DNA from: an uncultured Alphaproteobacteria bacterium
GTDB lineage: Bacteria > Pseudomonadota > Alphaproteobacteria > Rs-D84
DNA length: 42,621 bases
Assembly: GCA_944392595.1 (NCBI GenBank)
Contig: CALXXD010000008.1
Span: 1 to 42,621 of the forward strand
Direction: 5' to 3'
Of this stretch, positions 11,325 through 17,748 are shown piece after piece. Position 1 is the stretch's first letter; every line of letters begins with the position of its first letter. Both the position numbers and the translations under genes were made by a program. The notes below the pieces were generated by a model. The model was not told the DNA's origin and did not search any database. It saw nothing but the letters and a program-made list of their open reading frames with translations.

Positions 11325-12092
11325 TTATAAAATCACTTGGCCGCCAATACGTGCGTTGCGCGGAATTGGGCCAAACGATGAATCTGGGGTAACATATATG
11401 TTGCCTGTTACTGTGAATTCGCCTGCGAATTGCAACATGCCCATATCGCGCAGGAATAAATTACCATCAACAACAATCCCGCGCGGTAAAATGAATTTGC
11501 GCATGTGCTGGATGTATAAATTCCCACGAATTGTATCGCCGGGCTGTAATAATGAAACTGCACCACGATAATCAATGATAACATCGCCATACGTCACACG
11601 ACCAACGCGCGCGGTTTGACGGGCGGGAACACGATCCAATTTCGGTTCTTGGGTTACAACGGGCTTGTCAATTAATTCGTGATTTTCATTACGCGCCATC
11701 GGCAAAGATACAACTTTTTCGATGCTGCGCGCATACAAAACGCGATTATTTTGATTGGATATATGTTCAGGATTTGGTTTGATAATAACAACAGATTTTT
11801 TGTTGCATCCAACGAAATCCATAATCAACATAGAAAATAAAACAATGATTGCACACAAAAGGGTGACATTAACCAATCCAATTAAATCCAGGCAGCAAAT
11901 CCAATGCCAAACCGCGCAAATCCCGCGCCATATCGCACGGAAAGGAACACAAATCGCACCCCATGCGCGTGACAAAAACGATTGATTGCGGCGTGATGCG
12001 CCACGACGCGATTTTGCGACAGATGCGCGCTTTTTCGTGCTTTTACGGTTCATTTTTCGTGCCGCGATTTTCATTTTCAGTGCCTTGAACAT
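11325..12092 (-). CDS. membrane-anchored protein with bactofilin-like C-terminal repeats, unknown function
   Basis: A 255-residue protein of unknown function. The first 45 residues are extremely basic (many K and R). One or two membrane helices lie around 55-95. The C-terminal third (about 165-255) has short repeated strands, for example GDTIRGNLYIQ, GIVVDGNLFLRD and FTVTGNIYVTP. These look like the turns of a right-handed beta-helix of the bactofilin/polymer-forming type. I infer a membrane-attached scaffold protein, with low certainty. The upstream region has the triple TTGACA array described separately, so transcription may be strong or controlled. Confidence 0.5.
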   Translation of the reverse strand: MFKALKMKIAARKMNRKSTKKRASVAKSRRGASRRNQSFLSRAWGAICVPFRAIWRGICAVWHWICCLDLIGLVNVTLLCAIIVLFSMLIMDFVGCNKKSVVIIKPNPEHISNQNNRVLYARSIEKVVSLPMARNENHELIDKPVVTQEPKLDRVPARQTARVGRVTYGDVIIDYRGAVSLLQPGDTIRGNLYIQHMRKFILPRGIVVDGNLFLRDMGMLQFAGEFTVTGNIYVTPDSSFGPIPRNARIGGQVIL

Positions 12093-12121
12093 ATAATCAC
12101 CTTTTTATATTCGTTTGTACT

Positions 12122-12175
12122 TATTATGTCCTAAAAATAATATTTGTCAAGTATTTTTGTCAATTAATTTGTCAA
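12122..12175 (-). promoter_or_regulatory. promoter region with three TTGACA copies
   Basis: On the minus strand TTGACA occurs at 12170-12175, 12158-12163 and 12145-12150, spaced 12 and 13 bases. The last, with CATAAT at 12123-12128 (spacer 16), can drive the gene at 12092. The 23 bases at 12141-12163 are identical to 26512-26534. Confidence 0.5.
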
Positions 12176-12193
12176 GTGTAAAAATTATGCAAT

Positions 12194-12222
12194 TTGACTG
12201 GGGTATATGATTAGGATACAAT
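12194..12222 (+). promoter_or_regulatory. consensus-like promoter giving a leaderless transcript
   Basis: TTGACT, exactly 17 bases, TACAAT (12217-12222). The expected transcription start coincides with ATG 12231, the start that gives a proper lipoprotein signal peptide. Confidence 0.65.
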
Positions 12223-12230
12223 CGCATAAA

Positions 12231-12968
12231 ATGGCACGCCGATATTTTTTATTTTTATTACTGTTATTAACCGGTTGCGCGGGCACAAATTGGCACGTGC
12301 CCGCGGAATTTACGCCAAAAACAATTCACGCCGGTAATTTTGAAATTGCCACATTGCAAAAAATAACCAGTCCATCCGAACCGATACATATTTATATAGA
12401 AGGCGATGGTCATGCGTTTGATGGCCGTGGTGCGCCGACCCGCGATCCAACGCCGCGCGGGACGTTCTTGCGCGAATTGGCCGCGTCAGACACGTCGGCA
12501 AATGTTGTATATATGGCGCGCCCGTGTCAGTATATAATGTCGCCCGCGTGTGATGTATCTGATTGGACTGACGGGCGATTTTCGCCGCAAGTAATTGAAT
12601 CCGCCGCCGATGCGATAAAACAAACGGCCGCCGCGCGCCCAATAATATTGATTGGATATTCAGGTGGCGCATTGTTGTCGGGTTTGATAATTGAAAAATA
12701 TCCCGACATAAATGTGAAAAAATGGATTACAATCGCAGGTGTTTTGAATCATTCTGATTGGACGGAATATTTCGGCGACAGCCCGCTGATACACTCGATA
12801 AACCTGGATACATTGCCGCGTGTGCATCAGTTGCATTATGCGGCCGAAAACGATAAAACGGTGCCAAATTCATTAACAATGCAATGGACGGGCGGGGCGA
12901 ATACGATAATTGTTCCAAACGCCACACATGACGATTTTGAAAATTTGATTCTGGATTTTACATATTAA
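12231..12968 (+). CDS. lipoprotein with alpha/beta-hydrolase fold
   Basis: A 245-residue envelope lipoprotein. The signal sequence MARRYFLFLLLLLTGC ends in an LTGC lipobox, so the cysteine is expected to be lipidated. The nucleophile elbow GYSGG is near residue 148. A candidate catalytic aspartate lies in AENDKTVP and the histidine in NATHDDF near the C-terminus, giving a complete Ser-Asp-His triad. It is therefore probably an esterase or lipase-like enzyme at the periplasmic membrane face; the substrate is unknown. An upstream in-frame ATG at 12207 would add eight residues before the signal peptide, but the promoter position argues against it. Confidence 0.72.
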   Translation: MARRYFLFLLLLLTGCAGTNWHVPAEFTPKTIHAGNFEIATLQKITSPSEPIHIYIEGDGHAFDGRGAPTRDPTPRGTFLRELAASDTSANVVYMARPCQYIMSPACDVSDWTDGRFSPQVIESAADAIKQTAAARPIILIGYSGGALLSGLIIEKYPDINVKKWITIAGVLNHSDWTEYFGDSPLIHSINLDTLPRVHQLHYAAENDKTVPNSLTMQWTGGANTIIVPNATHDDFENLILDFTY

Positions 12969-12974
12969 AATAAT

Positions 12975-13003
12975 TTGACGAATTAAGTTTTTTGTACTAT
13001 ATA
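12975..13003 (+). promoter_or_regulatory. promoter with near-leaderless start
   Basis: TTGACG, 17 bases, TATATA (12998-13003). ATG 13014 lies ten bases downstream, leaving a leader of about three bases and no Shine-Dalgarno site. Confidence 0.55.
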
Positions 13004-13013
13004 TACCAGCGAA

Positions 13014-13874
13014 ATGACCAAGTTAAAACAACAAGATTACGGATTGATGGATATTCCTTTGTCGTGCAGCATATTTTTGGAACGCGCGCTGGGCAAGTAT
13101 ATCCGTATCAATAAAACGACTAAAAATTTTCTGCACGATTGGAATTGCGCGCTGTTGGATATTTTGAAATCTTCGCATTATAACATTCACATTGGCGCAC
13201 TGGGGCGTAAAATTATCAAAGCCGCAGAAAAGGGCGATTACGTGGTTACTAAATACGTTGAAAGTGCGCGAACCGCCCCGATGCATGCATTGCATTATGC
13301 GCTGCGTTTTTCCGACAGTGTGGATTTTTTTGATAAAAAAGTCGCATCGAATTGCAATATAAAGTTCGTTGATTTGGGATGCGGGTTTTCGCCACTGGCG
13401 CCGTTGATTCAGTATAAATATAACCTGGACGATGCGTATTGCATTGATGACAAACCCGAAATCATAGATGTATATAGCCACGTGGCTGAACGTGTCGCAG
13501 GTCGCGCCCCGCACAGTATTTCATGGGATACAGCCAAAACAATGGTAACAAATAATCAGTTAAATACTGTTGTTGCAATTGGTGTTTTGCCATACATGAA
13601 ATTGTCCGAGCAAATTTCCAGATTAAAATTCATTAACGCGAATTTTCCGAATTTCTTTTTGGAAATAAAATATAATAACGGTTCGGATAACATTGGCGAG
13701 TACGCGTTCGATTTGGCAACATTACAGAAATTGCGTATGAGTGTGGAAAATACTCGCACGCTGGAATCTACTTTGCTGCACAACAGTTTGCATTATTTGC
13801 GTAATTTCATCGGTGCCATGCCGAACAAACGCGAATTTTTGGCCGGCGAACGCAGCCTGTTTCTAAGCCGTTAA
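13014..13874 (+). CDS. class I SAM-dependent methyltransferase, possibly acting on RNA
   Basis: A 286-residue protein with a clear SAM-binding motif I, FVDLGCGFSPLAPL (about residues 117-130), and an acidic end of strand 2 (YCIDDKPE). A VVAIGVLPYM segment stands where motif IV/V would be. The DLGCGxxPLA form is reminiscent of the 16S rRNA m7G1405 (FmrO/RmtB) group, but I do not see their other conserved positions clearly. Target RNA, protein or small molecule cannot be decided. It is followed by a hairpin at 13899 and the tRNA-tail array. Confidence 0.55.
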   Translation: MTKLKQQDYGLMDIPLSCSIFLERALGKYIRINKTTKNFLHDWNCALLDILKSSHYNIHIGALGRKIIKAAEKGDYVVTKYVESARTAPMHALHYALRFSDSVDFFDKKVASNCNIKFVDLGCGFSPLAPLIQYKYNLDDAYCIDDKPEIIDVYSHVAERVAGRAPHSISWDTAKTMVTNNQLNTVVAIGVLPYMKLSEQISRLKFINANFPNFFLEIKYNNGSDNIGEYAFDLATLQKLRMSVENTRTLESTLLHNSLHYLRNFIGAMPNKREFLAGERSLFLSR

Positions 13875-13896
13875 TGCGAATATTGTACAGTATGAC

Positions 13897-13928
13897 GGTG
13901 TCACCCCAGTGTTGAACGCTGGGGTGAA
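13897..13928 (+). terminator. probable terminator
   Basis: Stem of CACCCCAG and CTGGGGTG around a short loop, followed by AATTATT. The T run is weak. Confidence 0.5.
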
Positions 13929-14009
13929 TTATTACAAATCCAGAAATTAATTGGAATAATAACAATTGCCTTCCAATACATATTCACCAGAGCTGTCTGC
14001 CCCGGTTAT

Positions 14010-14412
14010 AAAAAACACCCGCACAAGGCGGGTGGTTTTATTTCTGGGGCGGATGACCGGATTATTTCGCTGCGCTTCATCACCTTGCAAAATTGTGCGT
14101 ACGCACAACCGGCGTACTTCCGTCCGCCTTTTTGCGGCGGTTCGACCGGCTTTCTCGCCGGTTCTTATCCGCATCCTTGCACATAAATAAAAACACCCCA
14201 AACAGGGTGTTTTTATTTCTGGGGCGGATGACCGGTCACCTTCGTTGGGCAATGAATTGCCCAACTTCGTATTGTTCGCGACTGCGCGCTCACCACTCGT
14301 ATTCGCTCGGCTGCGCTGACGCTTGCCTTGCGTACTCGTATGCGAACCTCCGGTTCGAACCCGACCCGTCCAGAGTTATAAAAACACCCGCACAAGGCGG
14401 GTGGTTTTATAA
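14010..14412 (-). repeat. array of tRNA-His 3' tails, terminators and inserted short elements
   Basis: This gene-free stretch reads best on the minus strand, downstream of tRNA-His. The last 17 bases of tRNA-His including CCA (plus strand CTGGGGCGGATGACCGG) recur at 14219-14235 and 14044-14060. Each copy is followed by a terminator hairpin; those at 14016-14034 and 14386-14404 share the CACCCGC/GCGGGTG stem of the true gene. Each tail is preceded by a different insert: about 79 bases at 14062-14140 (a second copy lies at 41314-41392) and about 110 bases at 14236-14350. Both inserts begin right after a T-loop-like TCGAA. The pattern suggests repeated integration of tiny elements at the T-loop of tRNA-His. 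Confidence 0.7.
14379..14408 (-). terminator. terminator of tRNA-His
   Basis: CACCCGC and GCGGGTG arms with a five-base loop, and a T run on the minus strand just after the tRNA CCA end. Confidence 0.7.
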
Positions 14413-14413
14413 C

Positions 14414-14491
14414 TGGGGCGGATGACCGGATTCGAACCGGCGACATTTGGTACCACAAACCAACGCTCTAACCAGCTGAGCTACATCCGCC
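14414..14491 (-). tRNA. tRNA-His (GTG)
   Basis: A full cloverleaf can be drawn. The acceptor GCGGATG pairs with CATCCGC, with an additional 5' G (G-1) opposite discriminator C73, the histidine identity feature. The anticodon stem TTGGT/ACCAA holds a loop with anticodon GTG, the T-arm is GCCGG TTCGAAT CCGGT and the CCA is encoded. Confidence 0.95.
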
Positions 14492-14502
14492 ATACTGAAA
14501 TC

Positions 14503-14578
14503 TGGTGGAGCTGATCAGACTCGAACTGACGACCCCTTGCATGCCATGCAAGTGCTCTACCAACTGAGCTACAACCCC
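14503..14578 (-). tRNA. tRNA-Ala (GGC)
   Basis: A complete cloverleaf with anticodon loop ATGGCAT (anticodon GGC) in a CTTGC/GCAAG stem. The acceptor stem contains the G3:U70 pair that identifies alanine tRNAs. CCA is encoded. It lies 11 bases upstream of tRNA-His on the same strand, so the two are probably one transcript. Confidence 0.95.
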
Positions 14579-14659
14579 ATGCATTGCAATATTCTATATT
14601 TCTTCTTGCAAAAAGTCAAATCAATTTGCTAACATTTTTGAACAGCAAGGAGATATATC

Positions 14660-15220
14660 ATGGATTATCAATTATTGAAAGCCGAAGTTGAACAAAAAAC
14701 AGCCCAAACATTGGAAGTTTTACAAAATGAATATGCAGGTTTGCGTACAGGTCGTGCGTCTGTACATTTGTTGGATGGGGTGCGCGTGCCGGTGTATGGG
14801 TCTGATATGCCGTTGAATCAGGTCGCAACCGTTGCCACGCCTGATAACCAGACTTTGACTGTGACCGTTTGGGATATTAACAATGCGGGCGCAGTGGAAA
14901 AGGCAATTCGTGATTCCGGTCTGGGGCTGAACCCGATGACTGCGGGTGGGGTTATTCGTTTGAATATGCCGCCATTGACCGAAGAACGCAGAAAAGAATT
15001 AACCAAAGTTTCCGGAAAATACGCCGAAGAAGCCAAGATTTCTATGCGTAATATTCGCCAGGATGCAATGGGCAAAATTAAACGTGCCGTTGCCGACAAA
15101 GAAATTTCCGAAGATGACCAGCGTAAATTTGAAGACGATCTGCAAAAGGTGTTTGATAAACGCGCGGCCGATGTTGATGCGTTGGCAAAACAAAAAGAAG
15201 CAGATATTATGGCCGTTTAA
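14660..15220 (+). CDS. frr: ribosome recycling factor
   Basis: Works with EF-G to split the post-termination ribosome. The protein has 186 residues, the standard length. Family blocks are present: NEYAGLRTGRAS near the N-terminus, PVYGSDMPLNQVATV, IRDSGLGLNPMTAGGVIRLNMPPLTEERR and KVSGKYAEEAKISMRNIRQDA. A strong AAGGAG site lies eight bases before the ATG. The usual upstream pyrH is absent and the tRNA pair lies upstream on the other strand. uppS follows after 22 bases and this begins the frr-uppS-cdsA-rseP-bamA run. Confidence 0.97.
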   Translation: MDYQLLKAEVEQKTAQTLEVLQNEYAGLRTGRASVHLLDGVRVPVYGSDMPLNQVATVATPDNQTLTVTVWDINNAGAVEKAIRDSGLGLNPMTAGGVIRLNMPPLTEERRKELTKVSGKYAEEAKISMRNIRQDAMGKIKRAVADKEISEDDQRKFEDDLQKVFDKRAADVDALAKQKEADIMAV

Positions 15221-15242
15221 CCAAAGCATCAGGGGATAAAAT

Positions 15243-16007
15243 ATGCTGAATTTATTTAAAAAGAAAAATCGCACGCCCGTTGCGACAAACGTGTCAAAAG
15301 TTCCGAAACACATTGCTTTTATCTGTGACGGCAATCGTCGTTGGGCCGAGGCACGTGGTCTGCCGCCGTTGGCGGGGCATCGCGCAGGTATTGCCAATTT
15401 TGAAAATTTGGTCGATTGGTTTATTGCGCGTGGCGTGACAACGGTTACGTTTTTCATATTTTCCACAGAAAATTGGAATCGGTCCCAGGAAGAAGTCGAT
15501 TTTCTAATGGACTTGTTCTATACCGAATTGGATAAAAATATGAAACACGCGTTGGAAAAAAATCTGCGGTATCGCGTGATTGGTTCGCGTGACAGATTGC
15601 CCGCCCGTTTGGCAAAAAAATGTGACGAGTTGGAATCTGCGTCCGCCGAATGCACGGGTGGTACGGTTGTGTTTGCGCTGAATTACGGCGGCCAGGACGA
15701 GATTGTTGCCGCGGTAAATGATGCCATTGCGGCCGGCGCGCCAGTTGATAAGGAAACATTTGAAACTTTCCTGGATACAGGCGAATTATTGCCGATTGAT
15801 TTGATGGTGCGTACCAGTAATGAATTCAGAATTTCTAATTTCTTGCTGTGGAAATTGGCGTATGCTGAATTGCTGTTTGTGCCCCAACATTGGCCTGATT
15901 TAGTGCGCAGTGAAAAGTTGTGGCAATATACATTGGATGAATATGCAAAGCGCAATCGCCGTTTTGGTGGTGGCAAAAAGGCAAATTATTCAGGACGTAA
16001 AAAATAA
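15243..16007 (+). CDS. uppS: undecaprenyl diphosphate synthase
   Basis: Cis-prenyltransferase that makes the C55 lipid carrier for cell-wall and polysaccharide synthesis. Catalytic aspartate in HIAFICDGNRRWA (D29), the GHRAGIANF segment, FSTENWNR and the C-terminal RTSNEFRISNFLLWKLAYAE block are all present. The RTSNEFRISN segment differs slightly from the common RTSGExRxSNF. 254 residues is normal. Twelve bases separate it from cdsA, so co-transcription is very likely. Confidence 0.95.
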   Translation: MLNLFKKKNRTPVATNVSKVPKHIAFICDGNRRWAEARGLPPLAGHRAGIANFENLVDWFIARGVTTVTFFIFSTENWNRSQEEVDFLMDLFYTELDKNMKHALEKNLRYRVIGSRDRLPARLAKKCDELESASAECTGGTVVFALNYGGQDEIVAAVNDAIAAGAPVDKETFETFLDTGELLPIDLMVRTSNEFRISNFLLWKLAYAELLFVPQHWPDLVRSEKLWQYTLDEYAKRNRRFGGGKKANYSGRKK

Positions 16008-16018
16008 GGAAATTAAAA

Positions 16019-16663
16019 ATGTCTGATACAAAGAAACGTATTATTGTCGGCGCGGCCATGGTCGCAGTCGCCGCGTTAGCGGTGTTGGGTGAATATTTCG
16101 GATTTCACGCGGTTAAATATCTGGCGACAATCGTGGCAATCGGTATGGTCGCAGAAATGATTATATGTATCCTGCATTGCCCGCGCGATACAGTTTATAA
16201 AAACAAATTCTTGTTCGGTGGATTTCTGCTGCTGCTGTGCTTGGTGGCGATTTCAGCATGGGTTGTCGGTGCGCGTCCGTGGATTATGTTGTTGTTGTTA
16301 TTAACAATATGCTGTGCGGATATTGGCGCATGGTTTTTTGGTCGTCTGATTGGCGGCGATAAAATGTGGGAACATGTATCCGCACACAAAACCTGGGCCG
16401 GACAAATCGCAGGTATTATTTGTGGAACATTTGCGTCTGTGATGTATGGTTTGTTGGGCGCGGATGTGTTTATGCCGCAATTACTGTGGATTGGTATCAG
16501 TGTGTCACTGTTATCCCAATACGGCGATTTAACCGCCAGTTGGGTCAAGCGTAAAATGGGATTAAAAGATTTTGGTCGCATTTTGCCGGGGCACGGCGGA
16601 TTACTGGACAGATTCGACGGATGGATTTATGTTTTGCCGATAATTTGGTTTGTGTTGTTGTAA
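16019..16663 (+). CDS. cdsA: phosphatidate cytidylyltransferase
   Basis: Makes CDP-diacylglycerol, the precursor of phosphatidylglycerol and phosphatidylethanolamine, in the inner membrane. Multiple hydrophobic helices and the C-terminal family signature (ASWVKRKMGLKD followed by GRILPGHGGLLDRFDG, about residues 175-205) identify it. At 214 residues it is at the short end of the family. In many alphaproteobacteria dxr follows; here rseP comes next, so dxr is elsewhere or missing. Confidence 0.93.
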   Translation: MSDTKKRIIVGAAMVAVAALAVLGEYFGFHAVKYLATIVAIGMVAEMIICILHCPRDTVYKNKFLFGGFLLLLCLVAISAWVVGARPWIMLLLLLTICCADIGAWFFGRLIGGDKMWEHVSAHKTWAGQIAGIICGTFASVMYGLLGADVFMPQLLWIGISVSLLSQYGDLTASWVKRKMGLKDFGRILPGHGGLLDRFDGWIYVLPIIWFVLL

Positions 16664-16687
16664 TGTTTTTATAAAAAGGCGGGTATC

Positions 16688-17746
16688 ATGCAGATTGTTT
16701 TGGCCATTGTCGCATTGTTAATTGTTCTGGGGGTTGTGGTTTTTGTCCATGAACTGGGGCATTTTTTGGCTGCGCGATGGGCGGGCGTTCGTGTTGATAC
16801 TTTTTCCATTGGCTTTGGTCCGGCAATTGTAAAATGGCACGACAAGCATGGAACAGTCTGGAAAATCGCGTGTTTGCCGTTGGGTGGATATGTATCCATT
16901 TACGGGCAAGAGGATATGTTTGATCGTAAAAAATATGCCGAGTTACCCGCCGAAAAGAAAAAGGGTCATTATTTATCCGCGCCCGCATGGAAACAGTTTA
17001 TCATTGTTGCCGCCGGCGTTACGATGAACTTTATTTTGGCCTGGTTGATATATTCGGGAATATTTATGTTTCAACCGAAAGAAGTGCAATTGCCCGTTGT
17101 TGGCCAAGTTATCCAGGAAAGTGTTGCATTTAACGCGGGTGTAAAGCCGGGCGATATCGTTATGCAAATCGATAACGACCAAGTTACCAATTGGGGCGAG
17201 TTGATTATCGCCAAAGATTTGGCATCGCATCATGATGCAGATGTGTTATTGTTGCGCGATGACAAATTGGTTCGTGTGCAATTGGCACCGGCCGAACGTT
17301 GGGGGCTGATTGCCGACGGCAGTAAAACTGAATTGCGTAAAAAGGGATTTTTTGACGGCCTTTATGCGGGCGCGCGCGAAACTTATTATCAATCGAAAAC
17401 GTTGCTTGTGGTGTTAAAGCAAATTGTCACAGGCGAACGTTCGTCCAAACAACTGGGGTCGTTTATCACCATCGCAGAAGTTTCGGGACAAGCGTTGTCA
17501 ATGGGAATTGTTGCGTTATTGTCGATTATTGCGTTGCTGTCGGTTAATCTTGGTGTTATAAACTTGTTGCCTTTGCCGGTTTTGGATGGTGGGTATTTGC
17601 TGATTTTGATTATCGAGGCCATCATACGCCGAAAACTGGGCGGGCGCGGAATGGAAATTGCGATTTTAATTGGGTGGTTGTTTATTGCCGCGCTGTTCGC
17701 GCTGACCATGTGGAATGATTTGGCACGTGTATTTGGAATAAGTTAA
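16688..17746 (+). CDS. rseP: RIP metalloprotease RseP (site-2 protease family)
   Basis: Intramembrane zinc protease that cuts anti-sigma factors or remnant signal peptides in envelope stress control. The zinc motif HELGH (H21, E22, H25) is in the first membrane helix. One PDZ domain (about residues 125-200, PVVGQVIQESVAFNAGVKPGD) and the NLLPLPVLDGGYLL motif near residue 296 complete the active site. 352 residues. The stop is two bases before the bamA start, suggesting coupled expression. Confidence 0.95.
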   Translation: MQIVLAIVALLIVLGVVVFVHELGHFLAARWAGVRVDTFSIGFGPAIVKWHDKHGTVWKIACLPLGGYVSIYGQEDMFDRKKYAELPAEKKKGHYLSAPAWKQFIIVAAGVTMNFILAWLIYSGIFMFQPKEVQLPVVGQVIQESVAFNAGVKPGDIVMQIDNDQVTNWGELIIAKDLASHHDADVLLLRDDKLVRVQLAPAERWGLIADGSKTELRKKGFFDGLYAGARETYYQSKTLLVVLKQIVTGERSSKQLGSFITIAEVSGQALSMGIVALLSIIALLSVNLGVINLLPLPVLDGGYLLILIIEAIIRRKLGGRGMEIAILIGWLFIAALFALTMWNDLARVFGIS

Positions 17747-17748
17747 AG

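Noticed and set aside
13014-13874. Firm call as aminoglycoside-resistance 16S rRNA methyltransferase
   Set aside because: Only the SAM motif is similar; other family positions are not clear enough.
13947-14458. Open frames of 74-110 codons on both strands beside the tRNAs
   Set aside because: They run through tRNA genes, tRNA tails and terminators and have no ribosome-binding sites; they are not genes.
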